NCBI RefSeq assembly: GCF_900573985.1 | Contig: NZ_UWOK01000001.1 | Span: 1,736,001 to 1,800,000, forward strand | Reading direction: 5' to 3' | DNA length: 64,000 nt | From: Campylobacter showae | GTDB lineage: Bacteria; Campylobacterota; Campylobacteria; Campylobacterales; Campylobacteraceae | Shown: one piece after another, positions 19,691-29,164 of the stretch | Layout: the number at the start of each line of letters is the position of its first letter | Numbering within the stretch: position 1 is the first letter of the stretch | Notes under the pieces: generated by a model | The model's database searches: none | Told to the model about the DNA's origin: nothing | What the model saw: the letters and a program-made list of their open reading frames with translations, nothing else | Program-made: the position numbers and the translations under genes

Positions 19691-20827
19691 TTACCACGCC
19701 GCGAGCTTTCTCATCGCGCTTTCCAGCCTAAACATCTGCGCATGCTCGGCCACGTCGTGCGTGCGGATGATCTGCGCGCCGTTTCTAAAGGCCTCAAGAT
19801 GCAGATAGAGGCTGCCCGGCAAGCGGTCTTTTATCTCGCTGGGGCTATAAAAATTTATGACCGATTTACGGCTAGCGCCAGCTAAAAGCGGTAAACCGAA
19901 GCGTAAAAAATGCTCCAAATTTTTTATCAAAATCATATTTTGCTCCGCCGTCTTGCCAAAGCCGATACCCACGTCCAGCACGATATCGCGGCATCCAAGA
20001 TCCTGCGCCGCGGCGATCTTAGCCTCGAAAAACGCGTCTATCTCGCCAAGCAAATCATCGTAATGTGGATTATCCTGCATATTTTCGGGGCTGTTTTGCA
20101 TGTGCATGAGACAGTAGCTCGCGCCGTACCGCGCCGCTAGAGCGCAGAGGCTAACGTCGCCCGTGATGTCGTTTATCATTTTAAAGCCGTGATTTAACGC
20201 GTACTCTAGGCAATACGGATCAAAGCTATCGAGGCTAAATATCGCTTTTTCGTACAAATTTAGACGGTAAATTTCAGCAAGTATCTTTTCAAGCCTGGCA
20301 AACTCAACCTCGCGTCCGACGTATTTGCTGCCGGGACGCGAGCTAACTGCGCCCACATCGATATACTCGGCGCCCTGCTCGATCATCGCTTCGATTTTTT
20401 CGATACCGCTTTTTTCATTCACGCGGCTTGCGGCGTTAAAGCTATCTTCATTTACGTTTACGACGCCCATGATCTGCGCGCGCTGCGGTTTTTTAAACGG
20501 AGATTTTAAAAATTTAGCCAAATTTTTTAGGCCGAAATCCTGCGCGGCCTCTTTTTTGGCAAGCGCAAGAACTTGCGCATCGGTCGCCATCAAAAGCGCA
20601 GTCGAGTTTGCGCCGCCCAGAATCACGTCGCGATTAGTTACGAGCTCCGCGCCGATGCTTAGCGCGTCTTGTTTTAGGATGTTTGCAGCCGGCGAGCGTA
20701 AATCTTTAATCAAAAAAAAGTTGATCGCCGACTTTTTTTTCATCAAATTTCGCCCCTCGTCGCTAGGACGAATAATCTCGCAAATCTCGTTAAAATCAGT
20801 TTGCGGATTGATTTTAAAAATTTTCAT
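19691..20827 (-). CDS. folP: Dihydropteroate synthase with N-terminal extension
   Basis: The 378-residue folate enzyme joins p-aminobenzoate to the pterin pyrophosphate. Motifs of the TIM barrel are visible: IMGVVNVNEDSFN (about 117), DVGAVSSRPGS, LDVGIGFGKT, LLAGASRKSVI and a final IIRTHDV. About 110 residues precede the usual start of the enzyme (about 270-280 residues elsewhere), a known feature of the Campylobacterota version. The GASRKS loop is where sulfonamide resistance changes usually occur; I cannot judge resistance. The ATG overlaps the holB stop by 4 bases. Confidence 0.92.
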   Translation of the reverse strand: MKIFKINPQTDFNEICEIIRPSDEGRNLMKKKSAINFFLIKDLRSPAANILKQDALSIGAELVTNRDVILGGANSTALLMATDAQVLALAKKEAAQDFGLKNLAKFLKSPFKKPQRAQIMGVVNVNEDSFNAASRVNEKSGIEKIEAMIEQGAEYIDVGAVSSRPGSKYVGREVEFARLEKILAEIYRLNLYEKAIFSLDSFDPYCLEYALNHGFKMINDITGDVSLCALAARYGASYCLMHMQNSPENMQDNPHYDDLLGEIDAFFEAKIAAAQDLGCRDIVLDVGIGFGKTAEQNMILIKNLEHFLRFGLPLLAGASRKSVINFYSPSEIKDRLPGSLYLHLEAFRNGAQIIRTHDVAEHAQMFRLESAMRKLAAW

Positions 20828-21444
20828 CTAAGCCCTTTTTCGTAAATCATAAGAAGTATCGGCGTAAGAAGGGCGTGAGTTTTGGTATTTAGATCAGCCA
20901 GGCGCACGGCTTTGAAAAAATACTCAAGCTCATCGGCGCTAAATTTGACCCCCTGCGCCGTAGCCTCGAGAACTATCGCGGCGATCAGCTCTTTTAGGTC
21001 ATTTTTGCCAAACTTTTCGGAGCGTTCAAAAGCTGATTTTTCATCGATAAACGAACAAATTTCTTTTAGCTCGAGGCGTTTGTAATCTAGCCCCGTTTTT
21101 TCGCGCTGCTTTTTTTCGAGTCTGTTTTCAGTAACCAGACGCGAACGAACGGTCAGCAGGAGCATATTTTTCGACTCACAGGCTATGATAAAAAAGATAT
21201 TTTTAGGCGGCTCTTCGATTATTTTTAATAGAGAGTTTTGAGCCTCGACGCGGAAATTTTTAGCGCCCAAAACTAGCAGCTTAGGCTCGCTCTCCGCGAT
21301 ATAGGCTTCGGCGGCAACCTCTTTTGCATTTTCTAGCAAAAAGTCCTCGGCGAAAAAAAATCTAACCGAATTTACGCCGTAAAGCCCTAAAATTTCCTCT
21401 TTTAAGGCTTCAAAATCGCTCGTGATTACGATTTTGCTTTGCAT
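20824..21444 (-). CDS. holB: DNA polymerase III delta' subunit, short form
   Basis: The 206-residue protein is the reduced delta' of the clamp loader found in Campylobacter and Helicobacter. It keeps AQNSLLKIIEEPPKNIFFIIACESKNMLLLTVRSR, the conserved block containing the SRC-like region (here SRL), and an alpha-helical end. The Walker A region and zinc-finger cysteines of longer homologues are absent. It sits between hobA and folP, the same order as HP1230-HP1232 in H. pylori (from memory). Translation is coupled to folP through a 4-base overlap. Confidence 0.85.
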   Translation of the reverse strand: MQSKIVITSDFEALKEEILGLYGVNSVRFFFAEDFLLENAKEVAAEAYIAESEPKLLVLGAKNFRVEAQNSLLKIIEEPPKNIFFIIACESKNMLLLTVRSRLVTENRLEKKQREKTGLDYKRLELKEICSFIDEKSAFERSEKFGKNDLKELIAAIVLEATAQGVKFSADELEYFFKAVRLADLNTKTHALLTPILLMIYEKGLR

Positions 21445-21447
21445 AGA

Positions 21448-21990
21448 TTAGAGTGCTACTTTCGCAAATAAAGCGGCGTCTATGCTCTTATCAAAAAGCC
21501 TAAACAGCGACAAAAGCTTGATATCTAGCGCGCCGTCGGAGGAGCTGAGATAAAAGCTATTTTGCGCCTGCTCGTCAAAAAGCCACATGTAGCTATCGTC
21601 CTTGCCTTTGGCTATCTGCGAGCTTTTTTCGGCACTTTTGCCGACGTAAAAAAATACGTAGCCGTTTGGAAAAGCAAGGCTAAGCATATCTAAAAGTAGC
21701 GAGACTTCCTCTTTTGAGCCGATATTTTCAAAAGACGGATAAAGCGCCTTTAGCGAGAAAAAAGGTAGCACGGGGCGGGCGTTTGTCGGTTTGTTTATAT
21801 TTTTTAAAAAATACTCTTCAAACCAGCCACGCTCGCTATCTGTTATCAAGATAAACGCGCGTCCTTCGAGTAAAAATTTAAGCTTCGAGGCGAGCAGAGG
21901 CGTCCACTCAGTGCGCCTCTCCTCCATCCAGCTCATCAGCGAGCCCTCCTCGCGGATCGCCTCGAGCGTCCATTTTATAAAATCACTCAT
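21448..21990 (-). CDS. hobA: HobA, DnaA-binding initiator of replication
   Basis: The 180-residue product starts MSDFIKWTLEAIREEGSLMSWMEERRTEWTPLLASKL, matching the strongly conserved N-terminus of HobA. In H. pylori HobA forms a tetramer that binds DnaA domain I and helps assemble it at the origin; it is the structural counterpart of E. coli DiaA. The central segment has a sugar-isomerase-like alternation of strands and helices (AFILITD, YVFFYVG). It overlaps lysC by 4 bases and is followed 3 bases later by holB. Confidence 0.85.
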   Translation of the reverse strand: MSDFIKWTLEAIREEGSLMSWMEERRTEWTPLLASKLKFLLEGRAFILITDSERGWFEEYFLKNINKPTNARPVLPFFSLKALYPSFENIGSKEEVSLLLDMLSLAFPNGYVFFYVGKSAEKSSQIAKGKDDSYMWLFDEQAQNSFYLSSSDGALDIKLLSLFRLFDKSIDAALFAKVAL

Positions 21991-23186
21991 TTATCGAGTT
22001 TATAAGCTTCGTGTAGCGCGCGAACTGCCAGTTCGCCGTATTTTTGATCGACGATCATCGAGATTTTTATCTCACTAGTCGAGATCATTTGGATGTTTAT
22101 ACCCTCGTTTGCCAGCGTTTGGAAAGCCAAAGACGCTACTCCCGTGTGGCTTTTCATACCTACGCCCACGACCGAGACCTTGACTATCTCGTCGTTGTAT
22201 AAAATTTCCCTCGACGCGCTTAGTTTATCCATGCACTCTTTTGCGACGTGAAGTTCGTTTTGCGGTACGGTAAAGCCAAGATTCGTCGTGCCGTCCTGGC
22301 CTACGTTTTGGATTATCATATCTACGTTTATGTTTTTTTCTGCAAGCGCGGTGAAAATTTCAGCCGCGATGCCCGGCTTATCGACCACGCCTCTTAAAGT
22401 TACTCTAGCTTGGTTTTTATCTAGCGCGATACCGCTTACAAGCACTGCTTCCATACTCTCTTCCTTTGTTATTAGTGTTCCTTCGTTGTGATTAAAGCTG
22501 CTTCTGGTGACTAAATTTACGTTTAGCTTTTTAGCTAGCTCGACTGAGCGGTTTTGCAGCACCTTTGCGCCTAGGCTCGCAAGCTCTAGCATCTCGTCGT
22601 AGCTGATTTTATCTAGCTTTTTAGCCTTTGGCTCGATGCGAGGATCGGTGGTATAAACTCCGTCTACGTCGGTATAAATCTCGCAAAGATCGGCATTTAG
22701 CGCGCCTGCGATCGCCACTGCGCTAAGATCGCTACCGCCTCGTCCCAGAGTCGTTACGTCGCCCTTTTCGTCTATACCCTGAAAGCCCGCTACTACGACG
22801 ATCTTGCCCGCCTTTAGCTCCTCTTTCATACGCTTAGTATCTATCGCCTCGATCCTAGCCTTGGTATGCACGCTGTCTGTTATGATGCCCGCTAGCCTAC
22901 CGCTTAGACCAACTGCGGGATAGCCTAAATTTATCAGCGCTATCGTTAAAAGCGCGCAGGTAACGCGCTCGCCGGAGCTAAGCAGCATATCCATCGCCAC
23001 GCCGTCGGGAGCTTTCGTATAATGCTCGGCGTACTCCACCAACTGATTAGTCACGCCGCTCATAGCCGAGACCACGACTACGACGTCTGCTCCGCTTTTT
23101 TTAGCCTCTATCGCTCTAGCGGCGACGTTTTCTATCCTCTCAAGCGTCCCTACGCTCGTGCCGCCGTATTTTTGGACGATTAACAT
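21987..23186 (-). CDS. lysC: Aspartate kinase, lysine-type
   Basis: The 399-residue enzyme catalyses the first step to lysine, threonine and methionine. The kinase domain has VQKYGGTSVG (4-13), LGRGGSDLSAVAIA and EIYTDVDGVYTTDPR. Two ACT domains (about 265-330 and 340-399) follow, with VVDKPGIAAEIF and GVGMKSHTGVASLAF, the regulatory sites for amino-acid feedback. The length and layout match monofunctional aspartokinase of Campylobacterota. Its ATG shares one base with the rppH stop (TAATG), and its stop overlaps hobA. Confidence 0.95.
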   Translation of the reverse strand: MLIVQKYGGTSVGTLERIENVAARAIEAKKSGADVVVVVSAMSGVTNQLVEYAEHYTKAPDGVAMDMLLSSGERVTCALLTIALINLGYPAVGLSGRLAGIITDSVHTKARIEAIDTKRMKEELKAGKIVVVAGFQGIDEKGDVTTLGRGGSDLSAVAIAGALNADLCEIYTDVDGVYTTDPRIEPKAKKLDKISYDEMLELASLGAKVLQNRSVELAKKLNVNLVTRSSFNHNEGTLITKEESMEAVLVSGIALDKNQARVTLRGVVDKPGIAAEIFTALAEKNINVDMIIQNVGQDGTTNLGFTVPQNELHVAKECMDKLSASREILYNDEIVKVSVVGVGMKSHTGVASLAFQTLANEGINIQMISTSEIKISMIVDQKYGELAVRALHEAYKLDK

Positions 23187-23653
23187 TAGATAAATCCTTT
23201 CTCTTTAAAGTAGCCGATAACCTTGCTATAAATCGGCTTTTTGAAGTGGTTTACGTCGCTCAAAACCTCGCTTGAGTTTATAAATCTATATTCGTCAAAT
23301 TCGGGCTTTTTGGTGTTTATATTTATCTTCGCACTAGGTCTTAGCCGCACCAAAAAATACTTTTGCGTCTGCCCGTCAAAGTTATAAAATTTCCTACTGC
23401 TCGTACCCTCAGGGAAGTCGTAGCTAAGCCACTGCGGATACTCGCTGAGCACATCCACATCATCCGTACCTATCTCCTCTTTGAGCTCTCTTTTTAGAGC
23501 CTCGCACGGCGTCTCGCCGTCGTCTATACCGCCCTGGGGAAACTGCCAAATACCCGTCATATCGCACCTTTGCGCGATAAATATCCTGCAATCAAACGGA
23601 TAAGAGGGCGCAAGTATGACCGCCGCGACGTTTGGTCTATATTTCTTTTCCAT
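23186..23653 (-). CDS. rppH: RNA pyrophosphohydrolase (Nudix)
   Basis: The 155-residue Nudix hydrolase has the complete Nudix box GGIDDGETPCEALKRELKEEIG (about 43-64), with the RELKEE metal ligands. The start KKYRPNVAAVIL and the IWQFPQGGID segment are diagnostic of RppH/NudH, which removes pyrophosphate from 5' triphosphate RNA and so starts mRNA decay; dinucleoside polyphosphate hydrolysis is also known. It is the first gene of the nine-gene leftward operon (rppH to cmoA). Confidence 0.92.
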   Translation of the reverse strand: MEKKYRPNVAAVILAPSYPFDCRIFIAQRCDMTGIWQFPQGGIDDGETPCEALKRELKEEIGTDDVDVLSEYPQWLSYDFPEGTSSRKFYNFDGQTQKYFLVRLRPSAKININTKKPEFDEYRFINSSEVLSDVNHFKKPIYSKVIGYFKEKGFI

Positions 23654-23857
23654 CTTTTTTTCCGAGATTTTTTAATTGTCGATTTTAACGAAAAATAGTT
23701 AAGATATAGCTAAATATCGCTAGCTTAGCGGAAAAATTTGACGCTTAGGCTTAAAATTTTTATTTAAAATTTAAAATTACGAATTTTACTTTTTGCGGTA
23801 CATTGTGACGCGGTAAAATTTGCGCATTTTGCCTGACTATCCGCTAAATTTAAGCCG

Positions 23858-24610
23858 CTATTTTAGCTCCAGTATCGCTCGCACCTCTTCGTCGGTAAAC
23901 AGACTCGCGCTTTCATGCTTTTTACGCTCGGGCGCGGCTTTTGGCTCGGCGCGCGGCGGCAAATTTTGCGCAGATTCGTTAAAATCAAATAGCGCAGCCT
24001 GCGCTGATGCGTCCGAGGCGGCCGTTTTTACGGCTTCATTAGAAGCGGATATTTTACTAGACGGTGCCGTTTGCGTAGCTCTGTCAAAAACAGGAGTTTC
24101 GCGCGGAGCGGCGGTTTGCGCGCTTTGGCTAGTTGGCGCAGTTTTGGTTATTTCGCTTAAAGCACTGGTTTGCGAAATAGCTTTTCCTTGCAGGCCGCCC
24201 TCTTGACGCGGCGCATTGTCCTGGCTGCTTTGCAAATTTTGCTCCCATACGCAAACCGTTTTCTCGATATCAGCCACTAAATTTTGTTCAAATTTAGCGT
24301 CGTCGTTAGCCTGAATACCTTCAGATTTTACGTTTTCATCAAATTTGACAGCCGCACTCTCGCCGCTCTCGTTAAATTTCTCGTCCTGCAAAAATAAAGC
24401 TCCGTCCGATAAAAGCTCGTCCTGCTCGTATTGGCGCGCAAAGAGCTCGCTTACGTTGATGGCGTCGCCGTTTTCTACGCTGGGCACCACATCGTTTACG
24501 CTCTGCCCGAGCTCCTCTATACCTGTTATACGCAGGCTCGGCATCACGGCTTTAAAGCTTTGCAAAATCGGCAAAAAAGAGCCGTCAAATCCATCTAAAA
24601 TCACTCGCAT
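23858..24610 (-). CDS. Uncharacterised acidic, low-complexity protein
   Basis: I do not recognise the 250-residue product. Its first 35 residues (MRVILDGFDGSFLPILQSF...) look folded and conserved. Residues about 55-235 are low complexity, acidic then Ala/Thr/Ser/Gln-rich and probably disordered. The end (SLFTDEEVRAILELK) looks like a short helix motif. No signal peptide or membrane segment is seen. It lies 40 bases downstream of the PepSY gene, so it may be the third gene of the iron cassette or an older neighbour of rppH. Confidence 0.6.
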   Translation of the reverse strand: MRVILDGFDGSFLPILQSFKAVMPSLRITGIEELGQSVNDVVPSVENGDAINVSELFARQYEQDELLSDGALFLQDEKFNESGESAAVKFDENVKSEGIQANDDAKFEQNLVADIEKTVCVWEQNLQSSQDNAPRQEGGLQGKAISQTSALSEITKTAPTSQSAQTAAPRETPVFDRATQTAPSSKISASNEAVKTAASDASAQAALFDFNESAQNLPPRAEPKAAPERKKHESASLFTDEEVRAILELK

Positions 24611-24650
24611 ATTTAGCCTTTTTCAGTTTTTTCGAGCGATTTTATCAAAT

Positions 24651-25787
24651 TTATCTTTTGAGCCGTTTTAAGCTCATCCAAAAGCCGCTTATAACGAAAA
24701 ACAAAACCGATGTCGAAGCTAAACAAAATATAAATTTACCGACCTCGCCCAAAAAATATCCCGAATGTAAGCTTAAAACCGCTTTATGAATCGCAAAAGG
24801 CCTAGGCATCGAGCTTTTAGCATCGTCAAACCTCGCGTGCCTGATGATTTGCCCCTTGGCGGCGTTTATCGTCATCGTATTTACCTTATCGTCCTCTTCC
24901 AGCCCTTTGTCAAAGTAAAATATCATAAAATTTTCGCCGTCTTCTTGCGTGATGACGTTAAAAAGCTCGTAATCCTCTCTATCTCGTTTAAAAATATCTA
25001 TCGCGACCTCTAAATTTGCTATCTTGCCCTCGTCCTCCAGCGAAAATCCCCTCACCTGCGTAAAGCTCTTTTTTCTAAAAATTTCTTTTTCGCCAAGCGC
25101 GTTATTTACGAGCTTTGCCGCCCAGTCATACGACCAGTAAAGCCCCGTAACGCTCATAAAAGCCAAAAATAAACAAAGATAAACGCCCGCAAATCCGTGC
25201 AGACTGTATAAAAACGCATAGCCTTTGGCCTTGATTTTTAAAGTAAACGCGCGCATAAATTTAGTTTTAAAACTAGGATAATAGATTATTAATCCAGATA
25301 TAACCAAGATAATCAAAGCGATAGAACAAATCGCAACGATATGCTTGCCTATAAGCCGCAACGTCTCGTTTTTGCTAAGTCCAAGGCCTAAGTTAGTATG
25401 TAAATTTAACATTAGTCCGATAAATTTATCGCCGAAATTTTCGCCCGTTATCTCGCCGGTGTATTGATTTATAAAATACGACTTAAACTCGCCTTTAGCA
25501 TTCGTGCCGGATATGCCTATAGCGTGATTTGCGTCAGAGTTTATCTTGTAGTAGCTAAGCGTAAATTTTGGCTCCTTAGCTTTAAAAATATCTAAAATTT
25601 CTCTCGCGCTAAGCTCTTTTTCGCCTCGCTCGACGAAGGTTTTTTGCGAGTTTGCAAGGTCTATAATCTCGTCGTGATAGGATATGACCGCGCCGCTAAG
25701 AGCGACGATAAGCAGCGGCAAAACACAGGCTAGGCTTAAAATCAAATGAACATTAAACCAAAATTTCTTTTTCTTTAAAAACGGCAT
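24651..25787 (-). CDS. PepSY-associated membrane protein (iron-linked, PiuB-like)
   Basis: The 378-residue inner-membrane protein has helices at about 11-33, 135-160, 184-208 and 343-365, with periplasmic PepSY-type segments between. Conserved features of the PepSY_TM family are the first helix with NVHLILSLACVLPLL, the histidine in FYSLHGFAGVYL (here LYSLHGFAG), and the late HKAVLSLHSGYFLG. Some members reduce ferric siderophores at the membrane. I chose ATG 25787 (AAGGAG seven bases upstream) over one eight codons earlier. It follows the TonB-dependent receptor by 87 bases, so the pair probably acts in ferric siderophore use. Confidence 0.82.
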   Translation of the reverse strand: MPFLKKKKFWFNVHLILSLACVLPLLIVALSGAVISYHDEIIDLANSQKTFVERGEKELSAREILDIFKAKEPKFTLSYYKINSDANHAIGISGTNAKGEFKSYFINQYTGEITGENFGDKFIGLMLNLHTNLGLGLSKNETLRLIGKHIVAICSIALIILVISGLIIYYPSFKTKFMRAFTLKIKAKGYAFLYSLHGFAGVYLCLFLAFMSVTGLYWSYDWAAKLVNNALGEKEIFRKKSFTQVRGFSLEDEGKIANLEVAIDIFKRDREDYELFNVITQEDGENFMIFYFDKGLEEDDKVNTMTINAAKGQIIRHARFDDAKSSMPRPFAIHKAVLSLHSGYFLGEVGKFIFCLASTSVLFFVISGFWMSLKRLKR

Positions 25788-25874
25788 CTTTCTCCTTAAA
25801 TTTAAGCTCAAATTTTAAAAACCGGTAGCAGAGTGGCGATCGCTACGCACCGCCCCGCTTAAATTCGGCTAAAT

Positions 25875-27836
25875 TTAAAAATTTACGTTAAATCCGAGCC
25901 TATATTTAATCCCGTCGGCGATCAAAATTTCATAGCGTCCCGACTTTGTCGTTACGTATTCGTTAAAGATATTATAAACGCTAAAATTTACGCTCGCGTT
26001 TTTAGTTAGCTTGTAGCTTGCGCCCGCGTCAAATAGCGTATAATCCTTTATCTCCTCGTCTCCAGGCAGTCCGTAAACGGCTCTGGTTTTGCCCAGATAG
26101 TTCATCTGCGTCCAGAAATTTAGATCAGGCATCGCGTCGTAATCAAGCCCTATTTTTACGGTATGGACGGGTAGATTGTTTAGAGATTTGCCCTCGTACG
26201 CGCCCGATTTTTGCTTTGATTTAGTATAAACGTAGCTTGAGTGCAGGGCTAAATTTGATAAAATCTGCCAGTCTGAGGCGAGCTCGACGCCCTTTACTTC
26301 GGCTTTGCCGATATTTACGCTCTCCCAGATGCCGCGCCTATAGGTCTTGCCGTTATGCACGCAAGGAACGCCCGGGCGTGCGACGCAAACTGGCTTCGTG
26401 CCTAGACCGTCTTTTATCCGCGTATAAAACGCCATCGCCGAGACGTTAAGGCTCTCGTCCCCGTACGCGACGCCCGCCTCGTAGTTTAGGCTGGATTCGG
26501 GCTTTAGGTCGCTTTTACCCAGCTGTGCTCCCATACCGCCGGCAAAAGGCAGAGCAAGCCCGTCGGTTCGCATCTTGATATCTGGCGTCGAGTAGCCTGC
26601 CGACACGCCGCCTTTTAGCGATAAATTTTCGCTTAGATGATACACGGCATATCCGCGCGGAGATACGTGTCCGCCGTAGTCTTTGTCGTGATTATACCTT
26701 AGGCCGGCAGTTAGCGTGAGCGCGTCGGTCACGTCAAAATCATCTTCGCCGTATAGGGAAAAATCATATCTCTTTACGTTTGCGGCGTCGGCCGTCGTTG
26801 CCTTTTCGTTTAGCCTTTCTCTTCTGTATTCAGCTCCCAGGCTCAGCGTGTTGTTATCAAAAAAATACGTTCCCTTGGTATTTAGCGTCGTCGTTTTTAA
26901 CGTGAGGTCTTGCTGACCGCTTTCTTTCATATTATCGTGCATTAAAAAGCTTTCAAGCAGCAGCTTGTCGTATTTGCCCGTATGCGAGAGCGAGGCGGTA
27001 TATCCGCTCATCTTCTCAAAAGCCACGCTCGTGTTATCGCTAGCCGTGCGGTTTAGCGTCTTGCCTTCGGTGCGCTCGTATTTATTTACTACGCGGCGCA
27101 GATCCAGCGCTATTTCGTCGTTTTCGGTGGCGTTATACATGATTTTCGCGCCGAAATTTACGTCCTCGTTTTTGCGGTTCGTAAAGACTCGCTCATCTTC
27201 AAATTTGTGAAAATACCGCCCGTAAAGCGCGATGCCTAGCACGTCCGGGATCACTGCGCCGTTTGCGTAAAAGCCGGTTTGATAGTCGTCGTTTATCCCG
27301 CTTTTGCCTGCAAGCGTGTAGTAGCCGTTTACGTTACCGCTAAATTCGTTTGAAAAGCCCTTGGTGATGATGTTTATCACACCTCCCATCGCATCTGAGC
27401 CGTATAGCGAGCTCATCGGCCCTCGCACGATTTCGATACGCTCGATCGTGTTTGCGGGCGGGAGGAAATTTTGAGCGCTACCGACCGCGCGAAGCCCTCT
27501 ATACGCGCTATCGCTGGTCGCAGGGCGGCCGTCTATTAAAATTTTAGTGTATTTTTGACCAAGGCCTCTCATCGTGATACCGCGTCTGCTAGCCGCCCCC
27601 AGCGTCGCGCCGAAAACTCCCGGAGCGTCTTTTACGACGCTTTCTATATCTTGATGGTTGCGCCTGGCTATCTCTTTTTGCGAGATTACCGAAACGGAGG
27701 CGGGCGCGTCCTTGATATTTTGTTCAAAACCCGTCGCGCTAGTTACGGTAACTTCGTTTAGTTTTACTTCATCGGCCGCCTGCGCGCAAGATAGTGCTAG
27801 GCAAGCTAGCATAGAAATTTTAGGCATACTTTTCAC
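25875..27836 (-). CDS. TonB-dependent outer-membrane siderophore receptor
   Basis: The 653-residue protein has a signal peptide (about 1-20, CAQAA/DEV). A TonB-box-like VNEVTVTSA segment is replaced here by LNEVTVTSAT (about 26-35). A plug domain (about 40-150) follows, with the GxxxR..RG pattern RRGITMRGLG and GPMSSLYGSDAMGGVINIIT. The beta barrel ends in a terminal Phe (FNVNF), as needed for outer-membrane assembly. It is closest in layout to catecholate receptors (CfrA, FepA, CirA); ligand unknown. The GTG at 27836 has AAGGAG seven bases upstream; an ATG three codons in is an alternative. It is divergent from the AraC-type regulator. Confidence 0.9.
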   Translation of the reverse strand: MKSMPKISMLACLALSCAQAADEVKLNEVTVTSATGFEQNIKDAPASVSVISQKEIARRNHQDIESVVKDAPGVFGATLGAASRRGITMRGLGQKYTKILIDGRPATSDSAYRGLRAVGSAQNFLPPANTIERIEIVRGPMSSLYGSDAMGGVINIITKGFSNEFSGNVNGYYTLAGKSGINDDYQTGFYANGAVIPDVLGIALYGRYFHKFEDERVFTNRKNEDVNFGAKIMYNATENDEIALDLRRVVNKYERTEGKTLNRTASDNTSVAFEKMSGYTASLSHTGKYDKLLLESFLMHDNMKESGQQDLTLKTTTLNTKGTYFFDNNTLSLGAEYRRERLNEKATTADAANVKRYDFSLYGEDDFDVTDALTLTAGLRYNHDKDYGGHVSPRGYAVYHLSENLSLKGGVSAGYSTPDIKMRTDGLALPFAGGMGAQLGKSDLKPESSLNYEAGVAYGDESLNVSAMAFYTRIKDGLGTKPVCVARPGVPCVHNGKTYRRGIWESVNIGKAEVKGVELASDWQILSNLALHSSYVYTKSKQKSGAYEGKSLNNLPVHTVKIGLDYDAMPDLNFWTQMNYLGKTRAVYGLPGDEEIKDYTLFDAGASYKLTKNASVNFSVYNIFNEYVTTKSGRYEILIADGIKYRLGFNVNF

Positions 27837-27881
27837 CTTTAGACTCCTTATTTAAATTTAAACCCTATTTTACTATAATCA

Positions 27882-27894
27882 GATAATTATTATC
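27882..27894. promoter_or_regulatory. Fur-box-like palindrome in the receptor/regulator spacer
   Basis: GATAATTATTATC is a perfect 6-1-6 palindrome. On the minus strand it continues as TGATAATAATTATCTGATTAT, which matches the classical Fur consensus (repeats of GATAAT) well. It lies in the 113-base spacer between the receptor and the divergent AraC-type gene, so Fur-iron would be expected to repress one or both. Confidence 0.65.
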
Positions 27895-27949
27895 AATACT
27901 TAGGCAAACGGTAGAGGGATTTTTATCAACGCTAAAAGGATAAAAGCAA

Positions 27950-28900
27950 ATGAAAGTCGAATTTAAAGATATTTTACGAGCAAACGAACAAGAAATCGCG
28001 CAAAATTCGGTGCGCTACGGACAAAGCGCGTGGCAAGAGCAAGATAGAAAATGTAAAGTCGAGTTTTTTAAAGGCACAAGCGGCGCAAGCTACTGCAGGA
28101 GCGAAATAATCTGTAATAAAAGCGTAAAAAGACGGCTTGAAAGGAGCGCTGGCTACTGCTTTTTGCTCTTTAACGACGCAAGAGCGGACGCCGGGCTTAA
28201 GGCGGGTAAAAAAACTTTTTGCCTAAAGGCCGGAGAGTTTTGGATGGGACGCGTGGATAGCGGATTTGAGGGCGTTTGCGAGTATCAAAGTAGCAGCTAC
28301 GCCGGGCGATGCATCGTGCTAAAAAACGAGCTGGCCGGCGAGCTAGCGGCATTTAAAAATCTAGGCGAAGAAAACGAAATCTGCATCCAAACGGCTAAGA
28401 TAAATTTAGCCCAAAGCCTGATTTTACGGGAGCTTTTAGCTGCGAGCGAGTTTGAAGGTAAGATGCGCGAAATCTTTATGGAAGCTAAAATTTTAGAGCT
28501 AATCTACAAAAGCTTAGGCGCGCCTAAAACGCCCGAAGCCGATGAAAAAAAGCGCAATTTTAGCGACGAATACGTAAAAATTTTAAATAAAGCAAGGCAA
28601 ATTTTACTAAGCGACGTCCAAAATCCGCCCAGCATAAAAGAGCTAGCCAGAGCGTGCGCAACGAATGAATTTAAACTAAAAACAGGCTTTAAAAGCTACT
28701 TTGGCGATACGATCTACGGGCTGCTAGCGACCGAGCGGCTAAACGCGGCAAAAAAACTTTTAGAGCGCGGAGACGTCTGCGTGAGCGAAGCCGCAAAAAT
28801 CGTCGGATACGCCAGCGCTCCGCACTTTGCAAAGATTTTTAGAGAAAAATTCGGCGTTTTGCCAACGCAAATTTTAAAACAAAAGAAATTTTACACGTAA
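27950..28900 (+). CDS. AraC family transcriptional regulator, PchR-like
   Basis: The 316-residue cytoplasmic protein has an N-terminal sensing domain of about 200 residues and a C-terminal double helix-turn-helix (about 215-312). The latter has PPSIKELARACATNEFKLKTGFKSYFG and VSEAAKIVGYASAPHFAKIFREKFGVLP, typical of AraC proteins and especially the PchR group that senses ferric siderophores. It is divergent from a TonB-dependent receptor across a Fur-like box, so it likely activates that receptor when its siderophore is present. Ligand specificity cannot be read. Confidence 0.87.
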   Translation: MKVEFKDILRANEQEIAQNSVRYGQSAWQEQDRKCKVEFFKGTSGASYCRSEIICNKSVKRRLERSAGYCFLLFNDARADAGLKAGKKTFCLKAGEFWMGRVDSGFEGVCEYQSSSYAGRCIVLKNELAGELAAFKNLGEENEICIQTAKINLAQSLILRELLAASEFEGKMREIFMEAKILELIYKSLGAPKTPEADEKKRNFSDEYVKILNKARQILLSDVQNPPSIKELARACATNEFKLKTGFKSYFGDTIYGLLATERLNAAKKLLERGDVCVSEAAKIVGYASAPHFAKIFREKFGVLPTQILKQKKFYT

Positions 28901-28939
28901 ATTTAACGCTTGCAAAGCTTTGCGGGCGTTAAATTAAAA
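28900..28939 (+). terminator. Hairpin after the AraC-type gene
   Basis: A 10-bp perfect stem (AATTTAACGC at 28900-28909 with GCGTTAAATT at 28926-28935) contains an inner GCAAAGCTTTGC palindrome. The 3' side is AT-rich but without a clean T run, so termination strength is uncertain. Confidence 0.45.
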
Positions 28940-29164
28940 TCAAATTTAAACGTATCGGCGCGACTTTTTAAATTTAACGAGCGGTAAAAACGGCGGTAAA
29001 TTTTAAATTTAAAAGCGTCAAATAGCTTGTCGGAGTCGGTTTTGCGCCTAAATCCGGCCAAAATTTACCGCAAACCTGCACATAAACGGCACAAAAGCAA
29101 AATATCAAACGCCGCGCGATAAAGCCGTAAAATCTGCTAAAATACGGCAAAAACAAAGGTCAAA

